NCBI GenBank assembly: GCA_002286855.1 | Contig: NRSV01000005.1 | Coordinates: 372,001 to 436,000 of the forward strand | Source of the DNA: Bipolaris cookei | Taxonomy: Eukaryota > Ascomycota > Dothideomycetes > Pleosporales > Pleosporaceae | DNA length: 64,000 nucleotides | Direction: 5' to 3' | In this document: positions 1 through 12,161 of the stretch, piece after piece | Numbering within the stretch: the stretch's first letter is position 1 | Layout: each line of letters starts with the position of its first letter | The notes under the pieces: generated by a model | The model's database searches: none | Seen by the model: the letters and a program-made list of their open reading frames with translations, nothing else | Told to the model about the DNA's origin: nothing | Translations under genes and position numbers: made by a program

Positions 1-1
1 A

Positions 2-778
2 TCCATAGCCCGCAAGTTCTCAGCCAAGTATCCCGTAGTGCTGCTTGCGCGCAAGCCGGAGAACTACGAAGGCTTAGCACAAGAAATACAATCCAAGGGG
101 GGCAAGGCGATTGGCATCAGCACTGACGTGTCAGACGCTGCCAGCCTGGGGAGTGCGGTTGAGAAGATCAAGGAAGAATTCGGAGCAGATGTGGGGGCAG
201 CAGCCGCTATTTTCAACGCGTCTGGTGGATTTCTTCGGAAGCCGTTCCTGGAGATTGGGGCGGATGTTTTCCAGGCCAGCCTGGGGGTTAGCGCAATAGG
301 CGGGATTCTGTTCAGCCAGTCGTTCCTGCCTCTGCTGCTCAAGGGTGTGCAGCAGCAGTCAGAGTACCCGCCCTCGCTCATCTTCACGGGGGCGACAGCG
401 TCAGTCAAGAGCAATGCGCAAATGGCATCTTTCTCGACGGGCAAGTGGGCGCTGAGGGCGCTCAGTCAGAGCCTGGCGCGCGAGTTTGGTCCGCAGGGGG
501 TGCATGTTGCGCATGCGATTATTGATGGGGTGATTGATATTCCGAGGACTAAGGAGTGGCTTAAGGACATGCCTGCTGAGGCAAAGTTGAATGCTGATGC
601 GGTAAGTGTGTACCATGTTCTGCTTTGTTTTTCTTGCGAGCAAGGACGGAAATGGGCAATCCAAGGCTAATGGGAGGTTGATGTGCAGATTGCAAATGAT
701 TACTGGTGGTTGCACACGCAGCCCAAGACCAACTTTACATGGGAAATTGACCTTAGGCCAGCGGTTGAAAAGTGGTAA
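2..778 (+). CDS. Short-chain dehydrogenase/reductase, 5'-partial
   Basis: The C-terminal part of an NAD(P)-dependent Rossmann-fold oxidoreductase of the SDR family; its substrate cannot be told. The frame is open at the left edge from base 2, so the Gly-rich nucleotide motif and the start codon lie outside. Visible are the VVLLARKPE strand, an NASG motif, the Ser-containing strand IFTGATAS and the helix FSTGKWALRALSQ. In that helix the usual YxxxK catalytic Tyr position is Phe, while the Lys is kept. An 87-nt intron (602-688, GTAAGT to GTGCAG) separates the two visible exons (2-601 and 689-778). The second exon encodes IANDYWWLHTQP and ends in TAA. The YWxLHxQ ending fits a known fungal and bacterial SDR clade in which the Phe substitution is, from memory, common. 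Confidence 0.85.
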
Positions 779-2522
779 GAGGGGCGAGGTTGATGGTTTC
801 CCAATGCAGGCGCGAGTTGGGAACGGGAGCACGTGGGCAGGTGGGCGCATCTAGGCAATTAGAGTATCTCGGGGAATGGCGGGTGGAAGAGTAATCACGC
901 AATCCACTCCACTCTTGTGTGGCACGGCATACGACGGACGTATCAGAGACATATGCAGGTGTGATTATGTCGCGAAGCCTCAGATGGGGGAGATGCACAG
1001 GTGTCAGCTACGTAGATAGTCGCGGTAAGCGGACGGGTGGGAGTGGTTCTGCGCCCACAGGGCAGGTGGGCAGGCAGCCAAGATGCAGCTTAGGCATGTG
1101 TGGCGGCATGTGGCAGCATGGGCAGCATGGGCAGCATGGGCACAGACAGGCTGGCCAGACTGAGAGTCCGGACGCATGCGCATGCACGACATGGCCCGCT
1201 ACGCGGCAGCGAAGAGGGGCCAAACGTTCCCCGCGCATACACGGCGAGCTGATAGTGGGCTGCTATACTGGATGGGTAGGGTGGAATGCTTGGCATCACA
1301 CCCTCATGCGCAGGGCCAATTCCACATGGGGTCATGCGAGGCCCGGCAGAGATAATGGTAATGCCAACACGGAGCAATGGATTGGTATGATCTCACTCCG
1401 CGGAAGGGCGATGGGCGACAACTCATCAGGCCTTCAGTCAGACGCAATGGCAGTCTGAAATGGTACTGTGTTTATGTACATACGCATGTACTATATACAT
1501 GCCAGTACATGCCAGTGTATGTCAGTGTATGTCAGTATATGTCAGTATATGTAGGTGATGTAGGTGTGGAGTATGCGCAGGGCCGAGCGGCTCATGTCAT
1601 GTGAAAGCCGGAGGCCAGCCCACGTGTCGAATCAATGCCACAGCCCCACGAGCATCCAGACAGGACAGACACAGACACAGACACAGACATAGACACGGAC
1701 ACGGACAGCGACAACGGCCTCGATCGGTAGATGGCTCCTCGGCGGGCCGCCGTCCAAATCCAAGTCCAAGTCGACTGTGGCTAGGCCGTGTGCTGGCTGG
1801 AGCATGACGTATCGGCAAGCATGACAAGCATGCCGTCTTACGGCAGCGCGGCAGACGACGACCTGGTCGCCTTGAGCGGACGGTGGACGGGAGGCATCGC
1901 TTAAAGGACGGGCAACGCCAAGTTGCCCCGTTGCCTGCGCCCCGTCGATAGGGCAATCACAATCGAGGCCAGCGCTGGATTGAATACCCGTCAGGCCCGC
2001 AGCTCCCAGCTCCCAGCCCAGCTCCCAGCCCAGCTCCCAGCACCGCTCTGGAACCCCACGATCCGAGGCCAGCAAGTCCCCAGCCTGCCTGTACACGCTG
2101 CCCGATTGCAGACAGAAGTGCTCCAACGCGCCCCGACTCTGCACCGTCTTGCTGCGCCTTTGCTGCCGTCTGGCCCTGATCGTCTCCGCTTCCTCTGGGA
2201 TCCGCCCCCTCCCCCAGCAGCCCTGCATCTGGCCTTGTCTGGCCCGCGCGCGCTGTGCACAATTGCCCCCCGAACAGCCGGCGACGGCGACAGCAGCAGC
2301 AGCAACGACGACTAGACGACTAGCAACGCGTCTACGCCGCCGCCCCTAGTTGTTCACCACCCCGCCAGCCAGCCAGCCAGCCTCCCCAGGACTCGACCTG
2401 AAACCTACTGTTACATCCACCATCACTAAAAAGCTTGTTCTGACGACGCATTACCAAGACGCACACTGCTCCCTCCCTCGACCACCCCCAGTTTGACCTG
2501 CTGTCGCGCATTGCTTCCTCTC
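779..2522. other. Long upstream region with short tandem repeats
   Basis: No convincing gene lies here. The stretch holds several unrelated low-copy tandem repeats: three copies of a GGGCAGCAT unit (1112-1140), about five copies of the 10-mer CAGTRTATGT (1503-1552), a GACACA-type hexamer tract (about 1664-1710), a CAGCTCCCAGCC tract (about 2001-2040) and a CCAG tract near 2362. Pyrimidine-rich DNA precedes the regulator gene at 2523, consistent with promoter or 5' UTR sequence. Short open frames on both strands are not supported by any protein-like features. Confidence 0.6.
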
Positions 2523-5500
2523 ATGACTGGTGAGAATGCACCGCGGCTAACTGCACTGCCTGTTTACGCACAACATCAACCACTCCGTCCGCCACAATCG
2601 CCGCCCACCCAGCACCACCAGCACCACCACCAACAACAACAACAGCAACAACAACAGCAACAACAACAGCAACAACAACAGCAACAACAACAGCAACAAC
2701 AACAGCAACAACAACAGCAACAACAACAGCAACAACAACAGCAACAACAACAGCAACAACAACAGCAACAACAACAGCAACAACAACAGCAACAACAACA
2801 GCACTCACCCTTAACCCAGCGCTCCCCATTCACCGTCAAGGTATCTCCACAGCAAACTCCAGGCCCCTTTGATGCCACCAGCGATAGTGCTGAACCCTCC
2901 GCGAAAAGAGGCATGCGCTCACAAATTGCATGTGCCAGATGTCGCCGAAGTAAGACCAAGTGCGAAAACGCTGGTCAAGGTACTACCTGCAAGGCGTGCG
3001 CAAACACCAAGCGCGACTGCATCTGGGACCACGCTGCAGTCTCAACCACTTCGGCGCCACCGCGACGCGACAGCACTGCAGACTTTGATGTAAGTAAGTC
3101 ATGGCAGCGTAGGCCTCGATGACCTGCTGGCCTCGTTACCACCTGCCCGTCCATGTATAACATGCTCCTAGTGCTGACTCCCACTAGGCCCAGCCAAAGA
3201 AGCGTCGCAAGCTGATAGCCACCACGGCGACTGGCGCACAGCGTCCAATAGAAGGCCTCGGCACCTTTGAAAATGCCCTTCAATCGCCTCTCCTCACTGC
3301 CCAGGTCTGGGAAGAGCTGGTAAATGCGCGCTGCCATTCCTTACCTGTATCCTTACTCACCCCACTCAGTTTGACATTTACGAAAAACACTTCTCCATTG
3401 ATTTCCCCTTTTTGCACAAGAGAACTTTTTTGAGTGCCGTGCAGCAGCTACAGCCTTTGGCCAACTCCGCTGATGCCAAGACACAAACACAATCTCAGGT
3501 CCACCAGCTATACCCACCTTTACTCCTGGCCTTTCTCACCCACACAGCCCGCTTCCATGAGAAGCTCGTCCAGCAGACCGAAAATGACCCCATAAAGACT
3601 GCCGAATTCTATGCCCAGGCCACACGTACGCAAATGGGTGCCGAAATATTTGGCACCCCAACCCTAGAAAAGATCCAGACACTCCTCATGCTGGGCTACT
3701 ACGAATGGACGGCACTGCAAGGCCGAGAGGGCTGGATCAAAATCGGGACCGCCATTAGGTGTGCAATTGTCCTGGGATATCCGCATCTAGATGTCGATCA
3801 AAAGGGCCAGCCCGCACCAATGAGAGAAGGCGAAAGCCGGTTGTCCGAAAAGGATCAGTTCGTTCTCCGCGAGACTCAACGCCGCACTTTTTGGAGCTGT
3901 TGCCTCATGGACTCGTATCTCAGCTGGGGGGAAGACCGACCACCAATGCTGGGACCCGAGCATTTTCAAAGGACCCAGCTTGTTTGCAGTGACGGCGCAT
4001 TCAACTATGGCCGCAAAGCGCGGACAAGACTGCTAGGTGAGGACGATGTTGCATACGCCAAGCGGAGAGCAGAGTGGGACGCGCTTGCTCGACAGCATCG
4101 CAATGAGCAGAATGGGGATCGAGCTTCTCAGCTAGATGGGGGAAAGTGGGAGATTGGTGAACACGAGGCGGAACTCACATGGTATATAAAAGTCGTCATT
4201 GTTTTTGGCGAAGTGGTTCGGTGGTCGTGTAATAGTGGAAGGCGGTATGTAATTGCATCTTCCGACGATGCATTAGCGGGGCTAACAAACGACAGGCAAG
4301 AGGGCAAAAACGCACCATGGCATTCGACCACGACGTTCAAGAAACTTGAAGACAAGCTCAAGCAATTAAAGCGTGACCTGCCTGACCACCTCCAACTGAA
4401 TGCGGAGAATACCGAGGACCGGATCTACAACAACCCTGGAAAGTATGTTTCGATACATGCCATGTACACGCTATGCTTTGTTTGGCTGTACAGAGAATAC
4501 ATGCCCACGTCGCCATGGACTTTGACACACCCTCGCGGCCCTCTAGACGAGCCACTCATCGATGAACCTCCTCCTGACCCCGAGTATTGGATCAACCAAG
4601 CCAAGGACTGCGCACGGGCCTGTAGCGACTTTACCCAATTGCTACATACCATCGGGACTACCAGAGTTCACAGTGACTCGGTGCAGACGCCTACGGTGGC
4701 ATTTGCTTGCTTTGCTGTTGGTATATGCAGTAAGTTTTTGCTTCAGTTTTGCTAGAGTTCTACTGACAGCGATAGCCATTTACTGTCACTACTTTCCCAA
4801 CATGGACCCCGACAGCATGCTTTCATCACGCCTCGAGCCCAGAGCTCACGACATTGCAAACGGTTTCCTGTTCCGTATCCTTAAACGTTTCAAGATGGCT
4901 CGCTCATGGCTCTGTGAACTGGCTGAATGGCAACGGTACTACCGGCGCGAAAAGAAAAAGTACAGGGACTGTGGCGGTTCGGTCAGCGACTCGCCCAAAA
5001 GTAACAATAGCGATGGCGGGGGCGGGGGCGGGCTAAAAGACTACGCACAACTCTTTGAGAGGATGCACAAGCAATTTGGCAAAACGGTCGATGACTACAG
5101 TAACTGGTCTACCAGGGACATTGACTTGGCCGACACCAGGTTATCGCACGATGACGATTCTGCTGAGCAGACGTCGCCCCGCACGTCTGCTGCTGTCAAA
5201 CCTGAGAAGGAAGGCACATTTGACAACACATTGAATCAACAGGACACAGTCACAAACGCCTTTACGCCTGTGAATCAGATTGGAATCCGAACACCCCCAA
5301 CGACGCAGACTCCCACATATGGTCCCCAAACGAACTCTCATGTTTACCACCCAGACTCTACACCACAATACCGAGGACATCCCTCGCAACCAACTGCTAC
5401 ATACCCGTACGCAAATAGCTCTGTTCCCCCAACCAACATGTCGACGGCGAGGGGTGGGTTTGAGCCTGGCCAGAATCATTTTACACACGCAACGCCTATT

Positions 5501-5767
5501 CCCATAGAAGCTACATATGCTAGCTGGCCACTACCAGGGCCAGTCAATATGCATGCAGTTAAAGCAGCGATAGAAGCGGGGGGCGCACAAACATTCAACA
5601 ACTCTACTGCTTTTGGCACGCTCATGTTGGGCGATGCAGCACTTTACGACACAACGCCGAACTGGACAATGGGCGTCGAGGCCTCTACTTATGATAGCAA
5701 CACTACCAACGCAACGTTTTACCCACCAAGTGGTTCTGTCCCTAATTACCAATACCAGCAGTCATAA
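2523..5767 (+). CDS. Zn(II)2Cys6 transcription factor with long poly-Gln tract
   Basis: A fungal binuclear-zinc-cluster regulator of about 1016 aa. Exons are 2523-3089, 3188-3319, 3370-4729 and 4776-5767, all with GT-AG introns of 46-98 nt. The first ATG in a good context gives MTGENAPRL. Order of features: Gln/His-rich N-terminus with 57 consecutive Gln (residues 37-93), then the zinc cluster C137-x2-C140-x6-C147-x8-C156-x2-C159-x6-C166, then a fungal-specific transcription factor (PF04082-type) domain in exon 3 with LLMLGYYEWTALQGREGW and ETQRRTFWSCCLMDSYLS, and a Ser/Thr/Asn/Pro-rich C-terminal tail that is probably activating. It should bind DNA in the nucleus. Its targets are unknown. 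It lies upstream of, and in the same direction as, a beta-galactosidase gene, but a regulatory link is only a guess from adjacency. Confidence 0.9.
2631..2801 (+). repeat. Perfect 12-bp microsatellite (CAACAACAACAG)n in coding sequence
   Basis: One CAA codon followed by 14 uninterrupted copies of CAACAACAACAG, coding 57 Gln. The regular CAG at every fourth codon means the tract is a 12-mer array, not a simple trinucleotide array. Length changes of one unit would add or remove four Gln without shifting the frame. Confidence 0.97.
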
Positions 5768-7405
5768 ACTGCACAAGGAGACGAGATGGACGCATCCGGG
5801 GATAGAAACTGGCGTTGGACAATCAACCATCGGTCTCCCAGCAAATTTTTTGGCATACAATTTGGAAACATTCCTCTTTCCATTGTATATAAAGTTCTCC
5901 TTCTTCTCCAAGCAACATAATTACGTCGTTGTGGATTTCTTTTTTTTTGTCAAGACCATAGGACACATATCTGGTGTTTTGATTAGGGAACGAGGTACAC
6001 ACATGTGATGTGATGCAACCTTGATTTTTTTTTCCCTGCTTTCTTTCCCGACAATCGTTTTCGCATTTAAATCACCTCGAGGTAGATGGTTTCAGAACCA
6101 GCTTAAGCATTCGGGCGGTGCATGTGTCTTCTCCATCTCGTTTTGGCGAATGGAAATTCATCGCATTTCTGCAAACATTGGGGAAAGAGCATATGGAAGC
6201 AAATAGTTATACGTTTGACACTTTACATCGCCGTTCCACGAGACATCCTTTTATATACCCCGCACTGCTCGATTCCGGAAATTCAATCTTTACTCCTCTC
6301 CGCTAGATAACATAACTATAGAACAGTCTCCTTACCTGCGATAAATGTACCTCGGTACTCGTTGCAAAATCCCAACTCGTGCCCATACCCATAATACCGA
6401 CGTCACATTGCGCAACCCACGCATGCACATGTATGTTCCCCAAATATCCATACCCTCGTTCCGGCACTACGAGGTCGGATACTCTGCCTAAAACAGAAAC
6501 CGGGGAGGTACTTACCGTCATCCCCCCAACCCCCCAACCCCCGGCTATCAAGCCTTGTCAAGCTCCGCGCCAAATGCATAAGTACCCGCCTAGGCAAAAG
6601 CGGGGGATGGGAATGGGGCAAAACTTAAGCCGCGTAAAATGGGCGTGTGCGTGCATCGGGGGTGTAACTTTCCCGCGTTCCTGAGAGGTGTGATATTGGT
6701 GGGAAAATGTTGGGCGGAAGCAAAAGAGTAAATAAATATGGGGTATTTGCGATTTTCTCGTTTCGATGATTGACGGGTTCGTAAGCCTCGCGGGGCGGGG
6801 GAGGGGGCGATTAGGTTGTTCTTTCCTTTGCGGGAGCGAAAAGGGATATTCTATTGTTGAAATGTATGCAACGGATAGTTGTTCACATGGTGGAATTGAT
6901 AGTTTCTCATGAGAGAGTTAGATTTTTGTTTTGGTCCTCTTCGTACCAGGAGGAGGAGGAGGAGGAGGAGGAGGAGGAGGAGATGGGAGGTAAGTACCTT
7001 TTTATCGAGCTCTTCGTTCTTTTGTGGCGATTATCCGCCTGAGTGCAGGAGAGCGGGGAAGAGGCCGGGGGGTTAGTAAGTAGTAGCGATGGAACGTCAT
7101 GTACCATGGTGTCATTGTGCCGCTTTTTTCTTTGGCCCTGACATATGTACAGGAACAATCACGTAAAAGAAAAAAAACAACGCGCCCACCCATGTACGGT
7201 GCCGCGTCGGTCCGTTGGTGCGGAATAGTTCATAGATCCGAATATGGGGTGTAATTGAGTTTGACTATATTAATATTGGGTGTATCTCTCTTTTTCCTCC
7301 TGTCTTGTTACTGGGCTGGTTTACACAGGCCTAGCTTTTCTTTGAACTTTTTTTTGTTTGCATTTTCCCTTGACTGCTAGGGGCAGTAATACCGAGTAGA
7401 AAAGG
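5768..7405. other. Intergenic region between regulator and beta-galactosidase
   Basis: No gene is supported. The left part should hold the 3' UTR of the regulator and the right part the beta-galactosidase promoter. There is an uninterrupted AGG tract at 6948-6982, and C/T-rich stretches around 6380-6560. Open frames on either strand are short and have no recognisable domain. Confidence 0.6.
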
Positions 7406-10400
7406 ATGAAAGGCTTTGCTGGGCTTGGGGGCGCGGTTGCGCTGGGGTGTCTTGCTGCAGAGGGTGCAGCGAGGGCGGTCGGGTATACGTCGCCGATGGA
7501 GTTTATTAAGCCATATAAGAGGGGGCCGTTGCAGGATATTGTAAGTTTGGAAAGCAAAAAGGAAATTGACTGCGTATGGCGACGATTGGGAGAGATTGAC
7601 TTTTCCAAATAGGTTATCTGGGATAAAGACTCGCTGTTTGTCAATGGAGAACGCATCTTCTTGTACTCGGGCGAAGTCCATCCGTTCAGACTGCCGGTCC
7701 CGGATTTGTACATTGATATATTTCAGAAGATTAAGGCGCTTGGATTCAATGGTGTTTCCTTTTATGTCGACTGGGCGTTGCTCGAAGGCAAACCGGGTGT
7801 TTACCGCGAGGAAGGCGTGTTCAGTCTCCAGCCTTTTTTCGATGCGGCGCAAGAAGCGGGAATTTACCTTCTTGCTAGACCGGGCCCCTATATCAATGCC
7901 GAGGCTTCTGGTGGAGGTTTTCCTGGGTGGATTCAGCGTATCAATGGCACGCTAAGAACTCGTGCACCGGACTTTTTGGCGGCGACTGACAAGTATGTCG
8001 ACTATTAAACTATTTGTGATATATGATACTGATAATGCCCAGTTACATGAAGAACATTGGCGCCACGATTGCCAAAGCTCAAATCACGAATGGAGGACCA
8101 ATTATTCTAGTTCAGCCGGAGAACGAGTATACGCAAGCAACCAGTGCAATCAAGCCTTTTCCCGATCCAGTCTACATGACCTATGTCGAAGATCAGATCC
8201 GCAATGCTAGCATCGTTGTGCCGCTTATTAGCAACGACGCATCTCCAAAGGGATACAATGCTCCTGGTACTCCTGCGGCAGTCGATATCTATGGACATGA
8301 CGGATACCCTCTTGGCTTCGATTGTGCGAATCCCACTAAATGGCCCGATAACAATCTGCCAACAAACTGGCAGCAACTGCACCAGCAGCAAAGTCCGACT
8401 ACCCCTTACTCAATCATCGAGTTCCAGTCTGGCAGCTTTGACCCTGTAAGTTTGCAAGCGCTCACATGGCATGGATATCATCTGACCATTCTCAGTGGGG
8501 CGGTCCAGGTTTCGACAAGTGTGGAATCCTAGTTGGAGCAGAGTTCAATCGTGTTTTCTACAAGCAGCTTTACAGCTTTGGCGTCACCATCCTGAACCTA
8601 TACATGACCTTCGGCGGTACCAACTGGGGAAACTTGGGCCACCCAGGAGGCTACACATCATACGATTATGCCGCGCCGATTGAAGAAGACCGCCAAGTCG
8701 GCCGTGAAAAGTACTCTGAGCTCAAGCTCCAGGCGAACTTTTGGAAAGTCAGCCCTGCATACCTGACTGCCTCGCGCGGTGCTGCTTCGACCTCAACATG
8801 GACTACCACAAGTGATCTCAGCGTTACGCCTGCGCATGGCAACAAGACTAGCTTTTACTTCTTGAGGCACTCCAAGTATAATTCGCTGGCAACTACGAGT
8901 TACCATCTCAAGATTTCGACGCAAGTTTTTGAAAACATTACTGTGCCCCAGCTGAACGGTACTTCGCTCACGCTGAACGGGCGCGATGCAAAAGTCCATG
9001 TTACCGATTATGACATTGGCGGTACAAACATTGCGTATTCAACTGCTGAGATTTTTACCTGGCACAAGTACCACGACAAGACTGTTTTGGTTGTGTATGG
9101 TGGACCGGGAGAGAGTCATGAGCTTTCCATCGACGCTACTGGACTTGAGATTCTTGAAGGGGTTGTCAAGAGCGTAGCCACTCGTGGCCATACACTGTTG
9201 AGCTTCCAGGCTGATGCTACAAGAAAGATTGTCAAGTTGGGAACCGAGAGCCCCGTTTACGTCTACATGCTTGGTAAGTTTCTTAGAGAAAGCGACGTAT
9301 ACAAAGTTTTTCACTGACAGTTTTTCAAAGAACGTAATGAAGCTTTCAAGTACTGGTCGATTGATCAGGCACCTCACGATGCTTCAAACCCTATCATTCT
9401 CAAGGCAGGCTATTTGATGCGTACGGCTAAGGTCACTGGCGACGCCCTCGCTCTGACCGGTGATGTGAATGCCACAACCCCTATCGAAATTATTGGCGGT
9501 GCCCCGGCTGGCCTTTCCAAGTTGACTTTCAACGGCAAAGATGTTACTTTTGAAACTTCCAAGGAGGGTACTTTCACTGCAACGATTGACCTTCCTAAGC
9601 CCAATATCAGCATACCCAAGCTGAGCGAACTTGAGTGGAAGTACATCGACTCCCTTCCCGAGATCCATTCCGGATACGACGACAGTAAATGGACAGTCGC
9701 AGACCTCAAGAAGACATACAATTCCCTCCGTCGACTGACCACCCCCGTCTCGCTGTATAGCTCCGACTACGGCTACCACACTGGTACCCTCCTCTACCGC
9801 GGCACTTTTACAGCCACCGGCAACGAGACAACCTTGCAACTCTCGACCCAAGGTGGTTCAGCATTTGGATCATCAGCCTGGATCGGCACGCAGTTCCTCG
9901 GATCCTGGCGCGGCTACGATGCCGCTATGAACGGCAACTCGACCTTTACACTCCCCAAGCTAACAGCCGGAACAAAATACATCATCACCGTTGTAATCGA
10001 CAACCAAGGCCTCGACGAAAACTGGACTATCGGCACCGAAACAATGAAGAACCCACGTGGTATCCTCGACTACAAGCTCTCAGGCCACGACGCTGCTGAC
10101 GTGAGCTGGAAACTCACCGGTAACCTGGGTGGAGAAAACTACCGAGATATCTCGCGCGGCCCACTCAATGAAGGCGGCTTATTCGTAGAGAGACAAGGCC
10201 TTCATCTGCCTGGTGCTCTCTCTGCATCAAATCTCGATTGGAAGTTATCTGCTGGACCCGTGGCCGATGGCATCAGTGCCCCTGGCATCGGCTTCTTCGC
10301 TACAGAGTTCGAACTCGACGTTCCCGCAGGCTACGACGTGCCTCTCAGCTTTACCTTTACCAACGCTACGTCTTCATCTGCTGGAAGTAGCGTCCCTGCT

Positions 10401-10664
10401 TACCGCGTGCAGCTCTACGTCAATGGTTGGCAGTATGGTAAATACGTCAATAACGTGGGACCGCAGACGAAGTTTCCTGTTCCTGAGGGCATTTTGAACT
10501 ACAAAGGGACGAATTATCTCGGAGTATCACTTTGGGGACTGGATGCCGGAGCGACGAAAATTGGTGGGCTGGAAGTTAAGGTTGACGCGGAGATTTGGAG
10601 TGGGTTGGGGGATGTTGGGGTTGTAGAGGGAGAGGGGTATGAGAAGAGGGACGGAGCGTATTAA
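7406..10664 (+). CDS. lacA: Secreted GH35 beta-galactosidase
   Basis: Hydrolyses terminal beta-D-galactosyl residues outside the cell, typically from plant galactans and lactose. Five exons (7406-7540, 7613-7992, 8043-8445, 8496-9273, 9331-10664) give 1009 aa, the usual length of fungal LacA enzymes. A signal peptide (MKGFAGLGGAVALGC...) is followed by the GH35 catalytic domain. The acid/base Glu lies in QPENEY at residue 200 and the nucleophile Glu in IIEFQSG at residue 298, the same numbers as in the Trichoderma reesei enzyme. Downstream come the beta-galactosidase domains 2-5, including YMTFGGTNWGNLG and a jelly-roll C-terminus. Introns are 50-72 nt with GTAAGT/GTATGT donors. All catalytic residues are intact, so it is probably functional. 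It converges on the minus-strand monooxygenase 141 bp downstream. Confidence 0.95.
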
Positions 10665-10805
10665 ATATATCTTGCTGAGATGAGTTGTTTATACGAATGA
10701 TGTTATGATTATGAAACCAAAGTAAATCTATTTTACCCATCTCTATACTTCTAATCATACAAAAACATCATACCCAACTCCAGCCTAGTACGTAATTCGA
10801 CCTGC

Positions 10806-12161
10806 TTATAGCGCTTCCATATTCATACCAGGATACTCCGGCAACTTCCACCCACTTCCCTTTCCCTCTGGCACCAAACCCGCCAGCATCCCTAGTAACT
10901 TGTCCACTCTCAACACAGCCATAGTCCACAGAATAGTATTCACAACCCGAACCCCCCACGCAGAGTGAGGAAACAACCCCTTCCCCCCATTAACCAAAAC
11001 CCCCAACTCCTGATTCTCCTCAACCGGCTGCTTCATCTCCTCCTCGTACGCCCTAAGCGCTGCACTCACATCACCCGCATGCCTGCCCAACTCGCCCACA
11101 AGCACATACGCACCAATGAGCGACAGCGTGGTTCCCATGCCCGTGAAAGGGGAAGGACAGTACCCTGCATCACCGAGCAACACAACACAACCAGAATACA
11201 ATTGCTTGCCCGGCATCTTAACCTGAACAATCTCCGTAGCATAAAAATCCTGTGCACAATCCAACTCGCGTGTAAAACGCTCACACTCCCATCCCGCATC
11301 GCGATACATCTCCGCCCACACCTCTTTCTGCTCCCGCACCGGCAACTTTTGCGCTTCTTTTAAGATAGACGTGCGCTGTGCGTTTTGCATTTGGATAAGA
11401 TAAACCTGTGTTTCTGGACGGTCGCCAGAACGCGTCATGGTGAGGCGGTTTTCCGGGCTAAAGTACATTCGTGCGAGGCTGGTTTCGTGGGAGGAACGAG
11501 GGATGTGGAAGAATGCGGCGTGGGTGTTTAGGGAGTTGTGGGCTGAGGTGTTGACTGCTTCACCAAAGATGAGGCGGCGAGTGCGTGAGTTTTGGCCGTC
11601 AGCTGCGGCGATGAGGTTGTAGGTTTTTATTTCGCCGGTGGAGAAGGTGGCGGTCGCTCGGCCTGGGGCGGTGGTGTCTTGGGATATGGCAGTGAGGGTT
11701 GTGTGGAAGAGGTAAGTTAGGCTGCCGCGGGTGTGGCCTTTGGCGTTTAGGGTTTCACGATCTTTGAGACTGGCTGTGTACATCATTTTTACAAAGTCGC
11801 CGCGCATGAATTCGAATTCGTTGGTGAGTTCGAAGGTGCCGCCTTTGTCTCCGGCTTTTGTGACGCCGAATTGCATTAGGCTCTTTCCATGGAGGTCGAC
11901 TAGCTCCATTCCTGTTTCATTGACGCAGTACTGGCGGAGTTCGTCGAGGAGACCTAGGCGACGCATGATGGGAATACATTGGGCTGTGAGGTCGAGTTGC
12001 TGGCCACCGGTGCGGAGACTGGGCCAGCGTTCTATGACTGTGATGTTGTGGTCGGGATTGGAGCGTTGCAGAAGGAGAGCTAGAACTGGGCCAGCCACTC
12101 CTGCGCCTACTATCAGGATGTCGAGGGGCTTTGTAGAATTGGATGGTGGTAAGTTGGCCAT
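10806..12161 (-). CDS. FAD-dependent monooxygenase (PHBH/UbiH-type)
   Basis: A 451-residue single-exon flavoprotein monooxygenase that would hydroxylate an aromatic or polyketide-like substrate with NAD(P)H and O2. The N-terminal dinucleotide fold is clear: DILIVGAGVAG (GxGxxG at residues 19-24), then the ERW acidic/basic end of the second strand. The DG motif is AAADGQNSRTRR (D188), and the second FAD motif is VVLLGDAGYCPSPFTGMG (G330-D331). No transmembrane anchor is obvious. It sits alone between GH35 and EMC5 with no neighbouring biosynthetic backbone, so a pathway cannot be assigned. It is divergent from EMC5, with about 700 bp between their starts. Confidence 0.88.
   Translation of the reverse strand: MANLPPSNSTKPLDILIVGAGVAGPVLALLLQRSNPDHNITVIERWPSLRTGGQQLDLTAQCIPIMRRLGLLDELRQYCVNETGMELVDLHGKSLMQFGVTKAGDKGGTFELTNEFEFMRGDFVKMMYTASLKDRETLNAKGHTRGSLTYLFHTTLTAISQDTTAPGRATATFSTGEIKTYNLIAAADGQNSRTRRLIFGEAVNTSAHNSLNTHAAFFHIPRSSHETSLARMYFSPENRLTMTRSGDRPETQVYLIQMQNAQRTSILKEAQKLPVREQKEVWAEMYRDAGWECERFTRELDCAQDFYATEIVQVKMPGKQLYSGCVVLLGDAGYCPSPFTGMGTTLSLIGAYVLVGELGRHAGDVSAALRAYEEEMKQPVEENQELGVLVNGGKGLFPHSAWGVRVVNTILWTMAVLRVDKLLGMLAGLVPEGKGSGWKLPEYPGMNMEAL

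Noticed and set aside
2547..2829. Poly-Leu, poly-Val and poly-Cys frames opposite the Gln tract
   Set aside because: Pure consequences of the repeat read on the other strand.
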